Origin: an uncultured Bacteroidales bacterium
Lineage (GTDB): Bacteria; Bacteroidota; Bacteroidia; Bacteroidales; WCHB1-69
NCBI GenBank assembly: GCA_946407715.1
Contig: CAMJPH010000022.1
Span: 1 to 33,009, forward strand
Reading direction: 5' to 3'
Length of the DNA stretch: 33,009 nt
Each line of letters begins with the position of its first letter. Position 1 is the first letter of the stretch. Shown piece by piece: positions 8,496-16,307 of the stretch. A model generated the notes under the pieces. That model was given only the letters and a program-made list of their open reading frames with translations. It searched no databases and was not told the origin of the DNA. A program made the position numbers and the translations under genes.

Positions 8496-9102
8496 TTAAA
8501 CTGTTAAATCCAATGGAAGGTCACTGATGTCTTTCAATCGTTTGCCATCAACAAGAATGTTAAGCATTTCCGAGGCATCGTGTTATGAGAAGCTCTTATA
8601 TCTGTCAATGTTGCATTTTTATCATCAACAATTAAGGTGTTCTTGTTGATTTCTTCATCTATTTCAGGTTCTCTATAAACAACGACATCGGGTGATACTA
8701 TATACTCATTCCCATGGCAGCTGCTAAGCGAGCATCTGTCTTAATCATATTGTCCAAATATGACAAGTGTTCGTATTGTGAAAAACCACTGATTTTCAAT
8801 GAACTTCTATTCCCCAATTTTTCCACATGCCATTTTCCTGGACGTAAATCTGAAAGCAAAGGAAATGTATTCCTCAAAAATTCCATGTTAATCTGTTCAA
8901 ATTTAGCTCCACTGGTTTGTCCTAAAGCCTTACTTTGCTCATTGACAGAAATTTGTTCCGCAATGCCTTTAGCTATAAGAACAGACAGTTTTGATGAGCT
9001 ATCAGCATTGCTGGGTATTCCTTTACTATCAACAGTTAACACTCCATCAGACAACAAATGCTGATGGTAATTCTTCCTCGAGGTTGTAATGAGTGTATTC
9101 AT
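8496..9102 (-). pseudogene. Broken NgoMIV-family type II restriction endonuclease
   Basis: Residues 1-134 of the first frame (start 9102) align with the N-terminal half of NgoMIV as remembered, including IPSNAD, IAKGIA, LGQTSG, the active-site Glu in KFEQ, and the LRPGKWHVE region. A one-base loss near 8709/8710 ends that frame at a TAG at 8698-8700. The next frame continues with YIVSPDVVVYREPEIDEEIN (retaining the active-site Asp) to ASHNTMP. There the family sequence jumps about 80 residues to DASEMLNILVDGKRLKDISD and the native C-terminus (stop 8496-8498), in another frame. The missing block holds the catalytic Ser and Lys. The seven bases GATGCCT at the join (8573-8579 on the plus strand) read correctly in both frames, which suggests deletion between short direct repeats. 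The start overlaps the methyltransferase end by 56 bases. Confidence 0.9.
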
Positions 9103-10036
9103 AATCTAAAACATCTTTGATTCGTAAACCGACTGCTTTAGCCACAGGAGGAGGAAAGGCATTCCCTATCATGCGGCAAGCGAGTGTCTTTTTATCCCCA
9201 AATGTCCAATCATCCGGAAATCCTTGAATGCGAGCCATCATACGAGGCGTCAGGCGAGGAAAACCTTCAAAACAAGGCGGAGGGGCTTCATTACCGACAC
9301 CACGTCCGTCAATGCCCAACAAGCTCCATGCTTGACGTGCGCGTGTTGGCCCTAAATCCGGACCGCCATGTTTCTTGCTTCCCCCGACAAGAGTTGGAGC
9401 AATCCTATTCGCCCTTTTTCTCCATTCGTCAGCACCCGACCAGCCATTCTCGACCATCAAATCATAAAGGGTATCTCCAACACTTTTTGTCAAATGTGGT
9501 TGAGGCATAGGATATGTAAAAATGTCTTTCAAATCGTTACGTACAGCCACTATGACAGTGCGAGGACGTAACTGAGGAACAGTGTAATCTGAGGATTGCT
9601 GTAATCGAATATGTGTGCGATATCCCAACTGATTTAGTTCGGACAAAATAGTATTTCTATAAACATCGAATTTCCTATCCAAAAATCCCCTCACATTCTC
9701 TATCATCACCACTTTGGGGTTAATTTCACCAACCAATCGCAACATTTGGGGAAATAAATCACGTTCATCATCTTTTCCCAACTGCTTGCCGGCAACACTG
9801 AATGGGGGACACGGAACGCCACCTGCCAACAAATCTATGGAATTATAGTAAGGTTTTCCATCAAAATCTGCCACATCCATACACTGTACATTCCAACTCG
9901 GTCTATTTCGCATCAAACAATCGCAATACTCCTTCTCGTATTCAATCAACACGAGATGCTCAAAGCCGGCCTGTTCAAGTCCTAACGCCTGACCGCCAGC
10001 CCCTGCGCATATCTCTATGGATGTGTACTTCTTCAT
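9047..10036 (-). CDS. DNA cytosine-5 methyltransferase, probably GCCGGC-specific (M.NgoMIV-like)
   Basis: The 329-residue protein has the C5-methylase motifs in order: SAM-binding EICAGAGGQALGLEQAGF (about 8-25), the catalytic PC motif GGVPCPPFS with Cys76, ENV at 113-115, QLRPR at 155-159, and the C-terminal RMIGNAFPPPVAKAVG. All look intact. It methylates cytosine C5 in duplex DNA; the GCCGGC specificity is inferred only from the NgoMIV-type endonuclease remnant that follows. GCCGGC occurs at, for example, 7154, 7283, 7382, 7836, 8199, 9788, 9965 and 10458, the sites at 9788 and 9965 lying inside this gene. With the partner dead, it should now act as an orphan methylase. It has its own promoter 17 bases upstream of the ATG. 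Confidence 0.93.
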   Translation of the reverse strand: MKKYTSIEICAGAGGQALGLEQAGFEHLVLIEYEKEYCDCLMRNRPSWNVQCMDVADFDGKPYYNSIDLLAGGVPCPPFSVAGKQLGKDDERDLFPQMLRLVGEINPKVVMIENVRGFLDRKFDVYRNTILSELNQLGYRTHIRLQQSSDYTVPQLRPRTVIVAVRNDLKDIFTYPMPQPHLTKSVGDTLYDLMVENGWSGADEWRKRANRIAPTLVGGSKKHGGPDLGPTRARQAWSLLGIDGRGVGNEAPPPCFEGFPRLTPRMMARIQGFPDDWTFGDKKTLACRMIGNAFPPPVAKAVGLRIKDVLDYEYTHYNLEEELPSAFVV

Positions 10037-10053
10037 TCGATTTATTATGTCGG

Positions 10054-10061
10054 CAAAAATA
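10054..10061 (-). promoter_or_regulatory. -7 box of the methyltransferase promoter
   Basis: Read on the minus strand this is TATTTTTG followed by CCG, matching TAnnTTTG, and it lies 17 bases before the methyltransferase ATG. No convincing TTG -33 box was found at the usual distance. Confidence 0.6.
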
Positions 10062-10157
10062 CAAAAGTTTACGGTAACATGACGAAAAAAGTTATTTCAC
10101 AAAAGCAACTATTTAGGGTTGGACAGGGATTATTGCTTGTCTGCGTTGCGGCGTAGC

Positions 10158-10192
10158 AAAAAAACACCCCGGAATCACTCCCGAGGTGTTTC
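10158..10192 (-). terminator. Rho-independent terminator after kce
   Basis: On the minus strand AACACCTCGG pairs with CCGGGGTGTT (10 pairs, one G-U) around an 8-base loop and is followed by a run of T. It lies about 30 bases beyond the kce stop codon and closes the kal-kce unit. Confidence 0.85.
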
Positions 10193-10220
10193 GTACGTTT
10201 CACATCACATGTTTTATGCC

Positions 10221-11051
10221 TTATCTTTTCTTCAGGCCGAGAATTTCGCGAGCCTCATCGGAGGTGGCGACGGGACGGCCGAGCAGTTTGGCCATACGGA
10301 CAACCTTGTCAACGAGTTCACCGTTGCTCTTGGCGAGCACGCCGCGTTCGAGGTAGAGGTTGTCTTCAAAGCCGACACGCACGTTACCACCCATGACGAT
10401 GGTGGGAGCGGCGAGGGTGAACGCGTGACGGCCGATGCCAGTGCTGGTCCAAGTGCTGCCGGCGGGGATGTTCTTCACAAGCCAGCAAAGGTTGTCAACC
10501 GTGGCGGGGGTGCAGCCGGGCACGCCGAGCACGAAGTTGAACTGCATCGGGGCACCGGGAACCTCGCCCTTGCGAGCCATGGTGAGGATAGTGTCGAGGT
10601 GACCCATCTCGAAGCACTCGTATTCGGGTTTGATACCACGCTCGATCATGCGTTTGCCAAAAGCGCGCATGGTAGGCATCGTATTGTCGAAAATCTCGTC
10701 TCCAAAATTGCATGTCCCGCAGTCGAGAGTTGCCATTTCCGGAATCGGAGTGGTATCTGTCGATTGCAAACGCTCATCGGGAGTCATGCCCACGGCACCA
10801 CCCGTTGAAGGAATAAGGATGACGTTCGGGCAAGCCTTGTAGATGGCATCCTCGCATTCCTGAAAGCGGGCGCGGTTCTGTGTGGGCGTGCCATCGTTCT
10901 CGCGCACGTGCAGATGCACGATGGCGGCACCAGCATCCACGGCACTTTTGGCTTCGCGCACAATTTCCTCAACGGTGTAAGGAACGGCCGGATTCTGTTC
11001 TTTCGTTACTTCAGCACCGCAAATAGCGGCAGTTATGATCAATTTCTCCAT
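10221..11051 (-). CDS. kce: 3-keto-5-aminohexanoate cleavage enzyme (BKACE/DUF849 family)
   Basis: The 276-residue length is that of characterised Kce. In lysine fermentation this zinc enzyme converts 3-keto-5-aminohexanoate and acetyl-CoA to 3-aminobutyryl-CoA and acetoacetate. Two metal-ligand histidines are in IVHLHVR (His46, His48); the third ligand is probably Glu229 in GFED. STGGAVG near 82-88, PEMATL and NFGDEIF, and the C-terminal REILGL are family features. Because DUF849 enzymes act on many beta-keto acids, the assignment rests on overall resemblance to Kce and on the adjacent kal gene, whose product uses 3-aminobutyryl-CoA next. It follows kal after a 113-base spacer of heptads and ends at a terminator. 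Confidence 0.87.
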   Translation of the reverse strand: MEKLIITAAICGAEVTKEQNPAVPYTVEEIVREAKSAVDAGAAIVHLHVRENDGTPTQNRARFQECEDAIYKACPNVILIPSTGGAVGMTPDERLQSTDTTPIPEMATLDCGTCNFGDEIFDNTMPTMRAFGKRMIERGIKPEYECFEMGHLDTILTMARKGEVPGAPMQFNFVLGVPGCTPATVDNLCWLVKNIPAGSTWTSTGIGRHAFTLAAPTIVMGGNVRVGFEDNLYLERGVLAKSNGELVDKVVRMAKLLGRPVATSDEAREILGLKKR

Positions 11052-11097
11052 ATTGGTTGTTTACTTTTTTTGTTACTGTTTAAGTGTTGAAACGTAT

Positions 11098-11167
11098 GAC
11101 TTAAGACTTGAGACTTAAGACTTTATCTTTTTCAGACATATTTTCACGTCTTACGTCTTACGCCTTA
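11098..11167. repeat. Inverted pair of heptad arrays in the kal-kce spacer
   Basis: Units GACTTAA, GACTTGA, GACTTAA and GACTTTA fill 11098-11125. CGTCTTA, CGTCTTA and CGCCTTA fill 11147-11167 in the opposite sense, so the transcript could fold into a long imperfect hairpin. On the minus strand the first three bases of the outermost unit (TAAGGCG) are the kal stop codon. Confidence 0.85.
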
Positions 11168-11560
11168 ATTCTTCCGTTGGCACTGTTTGGGGACAACGCA
11201 GGTGCCGGAGGCGCGGCAGACCACGATGGGTTCTTCCAAGACATCGGCGGCGGAAGCACTAATGTCAGGGCGCGGACGGACGACCTTGCGGGCCTCGAAG
11301 ACCATCTTGCGAGAGGTGTTGCCCACTTTGGTGATTTCTCCTACAGCTTCAATATAGTCTCCGGCATACACAGGCGCAAGGAATTCCACGTTGTCGTATG
11401 CGCAGAAGAGACCTTCATCGCCGTCTTGCATAATCAGCAACTCCGTGGCCACATCGCCGAACAAGGCAAGCATGTGAGCACCGTCAACCAAATTTCCGCC
11501 ATAGTGTGCGTCTTGAGAACTCATTCTCAAACGAATCATTGATGTTTTCTTTTCTTCCAT
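11165..11560 (-). CDS. kal: 3-aminobutyryl-CoA ammonia-lyase (hotdog fold)
   Basis: The 131-residue protein is a single hotdog domain with the strongly Kal-like stretches [20 protein letters not shown] (residues 8-27), [29 protein letters not shown] and [19 protein letters not shown]. Kal removes ammonia from 3-aminobutyryl-CoA to give crotonyl-CoA, which feeds the butyrate end of lysine fermentation. It is the first gene of a kal-kce pair with a promoter box 54 bases upstream. The earlier pathway genes (kamA, kamDE, kdd) are not in this window, so the pathway must be completed elsewhere or be partial. The C-terminal KQCQRKN is followed at once by a stop codon lying inside the heptad array. 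Confidence 0.9.
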   Translation of the reverse strand: MEEKKTSMIRLRMSSQDAHYGGNLVDGAHMLALFGDVATELLIMQDGDEGLFCAYDNVEFLAPVYAGDYIEAVGEITKVGNTSRKMVFEARKVVRPRPDISASAADVLEEPIVVCRASGTCVVPKQCQRKN

Positions 11561-11614
11561 AATGTATTGTTTTTCAGAATAATAATATTATTTTTCAAAC
11601 TTTTTTCGATTCGG

Positions 11615-11622
11615 CAAATTTA
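11615..11622 (-). promoter_or_regulatory. -7 box of the kal-kce operon
   Basis: Minus-strand TAAATTTG followed by CCG fits TAnnTTTG and lies 54 bases upstream of the kal ATG. The -33 region is not clear. The rest of the 11561-11739 spacer is AT-rich with no gene. Confidence 0.5.
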
Positions 11623-11739
11623 CATAAATTTCATACACCACCGAATTTGATTTGAAAGAAAAAACACAATTACACGTCAAGAATGCCAACTACACTTCCA
11701 CAAGGCGAAGAAAAATGAACTGATGTTTTTTTTTCTCCA

Positions 11740-12534
11740 TCACAAAGTCTTCCGGATTTCTTTTATTTCTTGAAACAAAGTGTTGTAGTTCAACACGAAA
11801 TGACTTGTAAGACGGCTAAGCAAGGACAAGAACTCCACATTCTTCTGTTTCTCGAAAATCGTGGAGATTGATAGACCGTGCAAGTAATAACGATGGTTCA
11901 ACGCCTCATTCACCACCTTCTGAATGGCTGTTTTGTGCCCTTTTTCATCCTTCACAATGCCCGACTTGTTCAGAAAGGAGGGGCCCGCCTCAAACTGTGG
12001 CTTGATCAGGAACATCATCTGCCCGTCTTGCTTCAAAAAAGGATCAATATAGGGGATGATATAGGTCAATGAAATGAAAGAGACATCGGAAACAATAAAA
12101 TCAAATTTCTGATTGTCAACATCTTCTATTGTAAGTTCACGAAAGTCCTTGTTTTCAAAGACCGTCACGTTGGGATGATTCCGCAACTGCTCGACCAATT
12201 GGGCAGTACCCACATCGACAGTGGTGACCGATGCGGCTCCGTGCTGCAACGCGCAGTCCGTGAAGCCGCCCGTGGAAGCCCCGATGTCCAACACCGTCTT
12301 CCCGACAAAATCCAACCCGAAATCCTTGATCGCCTTCTCCAACTTCAACCCGCCCATGCTCACATACTTGTTGAAAAGGTCTATCACCTCCACCCGCATC
12401 GACTCCGTGATGTCCATGGACGCTTTCGTCACGATACGCCCATCCACCATCACCGTCTCGTGCTTGATGGCGGTCTGCGCCTTCTCCCGCGAGGAGAAGA
12501 AGTTGTTGTCGGTAAGATATTTGTCTAATCGCAT
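11740..12534 (-). CDS. tlyA: TlyA-family rRNA 2'-O-methyltransferase (S4 plus FtsJ-like domains)
   Basis: The 264-residue protein begins with an S4 RNA-binding domain (MRLDKYLTDNNFFSSREKAQ, ending near residue 60). The SAM motif VLDIGASTGGFTDCAL at about 81-96 is typical of the TlyA/RrmJ fold, and further conserved stretches are FDFIVSDVSFISLTYI and FLIKPQFEAG. TlyA proteins methylate 2'-OH positions of 16S and 23S rRNA; older annotations call them hemolysins. The length matches the family. It is downstream of ftsK on the same strand, separated by about 150 bases bounded by inverted heptads, so separate transcription is likely. The ATG overlaps the end of a possible 33-residue frame described separately. 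Confidence 0.92.
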   Translation of the reverse strand: MRLDKYLTDNNFFSSREKAQTAIKHETVMVDGRIVTKASMDITESMRVEVIDLFNKYVSMGGLKLEKAIKDFGLDFVGKTVLDIGASTGGFTDCALQHGAASVTTVDVGTAQLVEQLRNHPNVTVFENKDFRELTIEDVDNQKFDFIVSDVSFISLTYIIPYIDPFLKQDGQMMFLIKPQFEAGPSFLNKSGIVKDEKGHKTAIQKVVNEALNHRYYLHGLSISTIFEKQKNVEFLSLLSRLTSHFVLNYNTLFQEIKEIRKTL

Positions 12535-12626
12535 AATAAAGATGTTAGACTTGAGACGTAAGACGTGAGACTTTGGGGTCCTACGGTTGTGTCTTGTAAT
12601 TCGGCAAAAAGTTCTTCGTATTTCAT
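12525..12626 (-). CDS. Possible 33-residue frame, perhaps a truncated XseB-like start
   Basis: A frame from an ATG preceded by AGGAAGAA reads MKYEELFAELQDTTVGPQ, then runs into the heptad array and stops inside the first codons of tlyA (overlap 10 bases). The first dozen residues resemble the YxEAFxELQ opening of exodeoxyribonuclease VII small subunits, but the conserved remainder is absent. It may be a remnant cut off by the repeat array, or a chance frame. Confidence 0.2.
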   Translation of the reverse strand: MKYEELFAELQDTTVGPQSLTSYVSSLTSLLCD

Positions 12627-12691
12627 TTCTTCCTCTAATCGTTTATTCTAATACTCCTTTTATCTCACATCCTACGTCCTACGTCTCACAG
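12548..12691. repeat. Spacer bounded by two inverted heptad arrays (tlyA-ftsK)
   Basis: Four units (GACTTGA, GACGTAA, GACGTGA, GACTTTG) lie at 12548-12575. Four units in the opposite sense (CTCACAT, CCTACGT, CCTACGT, CTCACAG) lie at 12664-12691. On the minus strand the ftsK stop TGA is part of the last array, which then reads TGAGACG, TAGGACG, TAGGATG. Confidence 0.85.
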
Positions 12692-15328
12692 CAGTTGCAA
12701 ATCCGCCAAATGCTGCCGCAGCTCCGCCTCGGTCTTGATGAGGACCTGGCGGGGTTTGCTGCCGCTGCCGGGACCGACAATCTTGAGGTCTTCGAGCTGG
12801 TCCATGATGCGTCCGGCACGGTTGTAGCCGAGACTCAGCTTCCGCTGGATCGAGGAGGTGGAACCCTGCTGGGTCTGTACAATCAACGTGGCCGCCTCTA
12901 CCAACATGGGATCCAGTTCGTTCGGATTGGTTGGTCCATCGTTTCGGGCACCGCCTTCTTCGCCGGGTTCGGGCACATCAGGCAGTTCGTAGGGTTCAAG
13001 CAACGGATGCAACTCTTCTTGCTTTTCGATGAATTCCGCAATCTTCTCCACCTCAGGCGTATCCACGAATGCGCACTGCAGGCGCACCACGTCGCTGCCG
13101 GTGGAGATGAGCATATCGCCCTTGCCGATGAGCTGGTTGGCGCCGGTGGCATCGAGGATGGTCTTGGAATCAACACCCGACTGCACACGGAATGCGATAC
13201 GGGCGGGGAAGTTGGCCTTGATGCTGCCGGTGATGATGTTCACGGAAGGACGCTGCGTGGCGATCACCAAGTGGATACCAATGGCGCGGGCGAGCTGGGC
13301 CAGACGGGCCAACGGTTGCTCAACCTCACGACCCGCTGTCATGATCAAATCGCCGAACTCATCAATGACAACTACGATGTAGGGCATGTAACGGTGGCCG
13401 GCCACTGGCGAAAGCTCGCGGGCGCAGAACTTGGCATTGTATTCTTTGATGTTACGCATCTTGGCGGCCTTCAGCAGATCATAGCGCGTGTCCATCTCCA
13501 CACAGAGGGAGTTGAGCGTGCGCACCACCTTTTTGGTGTCGGTGATGATGGCGTCACCGTTGTCGGGCAGCGTGGCCAAATAGTAGTTTTCGATGACAGA
13601 ATAAAGGGTGAACTCCACTTTCTTCGGATCGACTAACACGAATTTCATCTCGCAAGGATGCTTGGTGTAGAGCAACGAGGTAATGATGGCGTTCAGACCA
13701 ACGGATTTACCTTGACCCGTGGCACCGGCGACCAACAGGTGCGGCATCTTCGCCAAATCCACCACGAAAGATTCGTTGTTGATGGTCTTGCCCAAACCAA
13801 TAGGCAGCGCATAGTTGTTCTTGCGGAATTTATCGGAGTTGATGATCTCGCGCATGGAGACGATGTTCGGGTTCTTATTGGGAACCTCGATGCCGATGGT
13901 GCCGCGACCCGGGATGGGTGCGATGATACGGATTCCCAACGCAGATAGGCTCAACGCGATGTCGTCCTCCAAATTCTTGATTTTGCTGATGCGGACACCC
14001 TCCTTAGGGACAATCTCGTACAAGGTCACCGTCGGGCCGACCACAGCGGAGATGCTCTTGATGGCGATGCCGAAGCTGAGCAGTGTCTTCTCGATGCTCA
14101 CCTTGTTTTCCATCAACTCTTTCTTTATCAGCTCTTCCGTGGAGGCGGTGAAGGGATAGTCTTTTAGCAGGTCAACCGGAGGGAACTCGAAATGAGAAAG
14201 TTCCTTCGTCGGGTCGAATGGCTCCAGATCGCGCACCTCTTCCGGCGTAAGCTCACGCGGCTTTTCTTCATCACCTGATTCATCGCTCAACTCATCGCCT
14301 GATTCATCACCTGATTCATCACTCAATTCATCATTTATTTCATCGGCCGCTTTATCGTTCGTGTTCACAAAATCAAATGGTATATCATCCGTCTGTTTCT
14401 CAGCTTCTTCTTCATCAAAAAACTGGTCAACATCCATGATGTCGTTGGCGCGTTCTTTCTCTGTTTCTGTTCCCGTCTCTTCTTCCTTATTATCCACCAA
14501 ATCATAGACTTTCGGTTTGTATTCATCGCTAAGGGTGCCATGGTCGGTGATATAGAGATCCGGCTGGTCTTCATGTTGAGTATGGGTGACAGGGATGGCT
14601 TGTCGCACTTTCTCCGCACGCCGTGCCATTTTCCGCTCTCGGGCATTAACAGCCATCTGTTGAAATCCTTCCGCAATTCCCTGGATGTTCATCTCATAGC
14701 AGAACACGAGAACCAGCACCAAAACGGCGATGTCAATCAGCACAGAGAAGACCATACCCACATGCTCCACAAGGAACTGGCAAATGAAATTCCCGAAATA
14801 GCCGGCCAGGAAAGGACTGCTGTTGGAATTATAGCCTACCAGACCGAGGGTGATGGAAAACCATGCCATCGTCATCAACACAGCGAAAGTGGTTCGTCCG
14901 AGCGGAAGAACCGACTTTTTGGCGACAAGTCTGATACCATATAATAGTATAAGGAAAGGAAAGCCTATAGAAATGACACCGAAAAAGAACTGAACAAAGA
15001 AATATGACAGGGTAGCCCCTACCCCTTTCGCGATGTTCAAGGCGGGCTCCGCGTGGTCGCTTTCCACAAACGCGACATTGTTATGCGCGTTGAAGTAGAA
15101 CGACCCTATCGAGAGGAAGAGAAGAAGGGCAAACAAGATGAGCAAAACACCGTAGAAAATGATCATCTTGTCTCCTGAAATGAACTTCCAGAAGGAGGAA
15201 GAGAATGTTTTGGTTTTGGACGAGTTGTTTTTTGACGACGTGCTCTTCCGGCTGTTTTTCTTCGACGACCCACCGTTTTGCTCACTGGCCAGTCGTTGCA
15301 TATTGGACGTATTCGATTTTTTTGCCAC
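12686..15328 (-). CDS. ftsK: FtsK/SpoIIIE DNA translocase
   Basis: The 880-residue septal DNA pump moves chromosome ends through the closing septum and serves XerCD dimer resolution. A Ser/Lys/Asn-rich start (1-48) precedes about four membrane segments between 54 and 212. A charged linker (about 215-400) follows, with an acidic tandem repeat at 334-354 (LSDESGDE-type; DNA repeat at about 14269-14345). The motor shows Walker A GATGQGKS at 535-542, Walker B IVVVIDEFGD at 651-660 and IATQRPSVNIITG near 688-701. The last 75 residues are the DNA-reading gamma winged helix (STSSIQRKLSLGYNRAGRIM). The start is a GTG at 15328; the next in-frame ATG at 15301 would drop nine residues. A promoter box lies 129 bases upstream. 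The stop codon lies in a heptad array. Confidence 0.95.
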   Translation of the reverse strand: MAKKSNTSNMQRLASEQNGGSSKKNSRKSTSSKNNSSKTKTFSSSFWKFISGDKMIIFYGVLLILFALLLFLSIGSFYFNAHNNVAFVESDHAEPALNIAKGVGATLSYFFVQFFFGVISIGFPFLILLYGIRLVAKKSVLPLGRTTFAVLMTMAWFSITLGLVGYNSNSSPFLAGYFGNFICQFLVEHVGMVFSVLIDIAVLVLVLVFCYEMNIQGIAEGFQQMAVNARERKMARRAEKVRQAIPVTHTQHEDQPDLYITDHGTLSDEYKPKVYDLVDNKEEETGTETEKERANDIMDVDQFFDEEEAEKQTDDIPFDFVNTNDKAADEINDELSDESGDESGDELSDESGDEEKPRELTPEEVRDLEPFDPTKELSHFEFPPVDLLKDYPFTASTEELIKKELMENKVSIEKTLLSFGIAIKSISAVVGPTVTLYEIVPKEGVRISKIKNLEDDIALSLSALGIRIIAPIPGRGTIGIEVPNKNPNIVSMREIINSDKFRKNNYALPIGLGKTINNESFVVDLAKMPHLLVAGATGQGKSVGLNAIITSLLYTKHPCEMKFVLVDPKKVEFTLYSVIENYYLATLPDNGDAIITDTKKVVRTLNSLCVEMDTRYDLLKAAKMRNIKEYNAKFCARELSPVAGHRYMPYIVVVIDEFGDLIMTAGREVEQPLARLAQLARAIGIHLVIATQRPSVNIITGSIKANFPARIAFRVQSGVDSKTILDATGANQLIGKGDMLISTGSDVVRLQCAFVDTPEVEKIAEFIEKQEELHPLLEPYELPDVPEPGEEGGARNDGPTNPNELDPMLVEAATLIVQTQQGSTSSIQRKLSLGYNRAGRIMDQLEDLKIVGPGSGSKPRQVLIKTEAELRQHLADLQLL

Positions 15329-15397
15329 TACTTTGTATTTTGACTTAAACTTATACTTAAACTATTGATTATAGGTTTCAGTATTGGTCGTTGGCAT

Positions 15398-15445
15398 TAT
15401 CGCTTAGCGATAGCTAATCACTAATCACAATTCACCAATCACTAA
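15398..15445. repeat. Hairpin and TCACTAA-class heptads in the ftsK leader
   Basis: TATCGC-TTA-GCGATA (15398-15412) is a perfect 6-base hairpin. It is followed by 7-base units TAGCTAA, TCACTAA, TCACAAT, TCACCAA and TCACTAA (15411-15445). Both lie between the presumed ftsK transcription start (near 15452) and its GTG, so they would be in a leader of about 120 bases. The class matches the array at 1860. Confidence 0.75.
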
Positions 15446-15457
15446 AATTTCAACGAA

Positions 15458-15465
15458 CAAAAATA
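15458..15465 (-). promoter_or_regulatory. -7 box of the ftsK promoter
   Basis: Minus-strand TATTTTTG (preceded by TTG) fits TAnnTTTG. It stands divergent from the exbB promoter about 100 bases away. The -33 box is not clear. Confidence 0.5.
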
Positions 15466-15566
15466 CAATATTTAAAGGCAAAACGAGTTATTACAATTTG
15501 TATTATATAAACATCACAATGTTAGAAAAAAAAAGATAGAAAACAAAAAAACATTCAATAAGTACG

Positions 15567-15574
15567 TATTTTTG
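15567..15574 (+). promoter_or_regulatory. -7 box of the exbB-exbD-tonB promoter
   Basis: TATTTTTG lies 16 bases before the ATG at 15591. It rules out any start far upstream and gives a very short leader. No clear TTG -33 box; the upstream DNA is A-rich. Confidence 0.6.
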
Positions 15575-15590
15575 CATAAAATTTTTGAAT

Positions 15591-16295
15591 ATGAACGGAT
15601 TAACATTGTTATTAACGGCGGTAAACGATTCCATGGGGGCTGTAGCCTCCGCAGTTGAGCCACACGTGGAAGAAACCTCCTATTTTAAATTGGTATTTGC
15701 GGTCAACAGTCTTTGGATCATCATCCCGCTGATTCTGATGCTCGCCTTCGCCATCTATTTCTTTGTGAAGAAGCTTTTGGTGGTGAACCGCGCCTCTCAG
15801 GAGGAGGGCAACTTCATGAACAATATCCGCGACTTCATCCACGACGGGAAACTGGATTCAGCCGTCGCGCTCTGCCGGAACAACAACAATCCCACAGCCC
15901 GCATGATCGACAAGGGTCTCAGCCGTCTCGGCCGCCCGCTGGACGACATCCGCACGGCCATCGAGAACGAAGGCAATCTGGAGGTCTCCCGCCTGGAGAA
16001 AGGCGTGTCCGCCTTAGCCACCATCGCAGCTGTCGCCCCGATGATGGGTTTCTTGGGAACCGTCGTCGGCATGGTGGGTGCGTTCCACAACATGGCTGCT
16101 GACCCGAACAACTTCAACATCGGCACCCTGTCTTCCGGCATCTACACCGCCATGATCACCACGGTGGGCGGTCTGGTCGTCGGCATCATCGCCTTGGTGT
16201 TCCACAACCTGCTGATTTCCAGAATTTCCAACGTCGTTTATATGCTTGAGGTCCGCACCACGGAATTCATGGACCTGCTTCACGAAAACGCCTAA
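15591..16295 (+). CDS. exbB: MotA/TolQ/ExbB proton channel family protein
   Basis: The 234-residue inner-membrane protein has a long membrane segment at about 42-60 (LWIIIPLILMLAFAIYFFV). A cytoplasmic helical domain follows, then the family core in which two further segments include IAAVAPMMGFLGTVVGMVGAF and GIYTAMITTVGGLVVGIIAL. It forms the pentameric proton channel that, with ExbD, energises TonB-type proteins. The ATG at 15591 is preferred over an in-frame TTG at 15585, which adds only two residues. It is the first gene of a three-gene operon, 12 bases ahead of exbD. Confidence 0.93.
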   Translation: MNGLTLLLTAVNDSMGAVASAVEPHVEETSYFKLVFAVNSLWIIIPLILMLAFAIYFFVKKLLVVNRASQEEGNFMNNIRDFIHDGKLDSAVALCRNNNNPTARMIDKGLSRLGRPLDDIRTAIENEGNLEVSRLEKGVSALATIAAVAPMMGFLGTVVGMVGAFHNMAADPNNFNIGTLSSGIYTAMITTVGGLVVGIIALVFHNLLISRISNVVYMLEVRTTEFMDLLHENA

Positions 16296-16307
16296 TTTCC
16301 CGCGGCC

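Noticed and set aside
8698..9102. Stand-alone 134-residue protein
   Set aside because: Family sequence continues in other frames beyond its stop codon, so it is the front part of a broken endonuclease and not a separate gene.
10119..10808. 229-residue plus-strand frame opposite kce
   Set aside because: It runs through the kce terminator hairpin and antisense to conserved Kce motifs; no domain is seen.
12587..13636. Long (349-residue) open frame on the plus strand opposite ftsK
   Set aside because: It is antisense to the conserved motor and gamma domains of FtsK, which carry all expected motifs; the frame shows no recognisable domain and is a by-product of GC-rich codon use.
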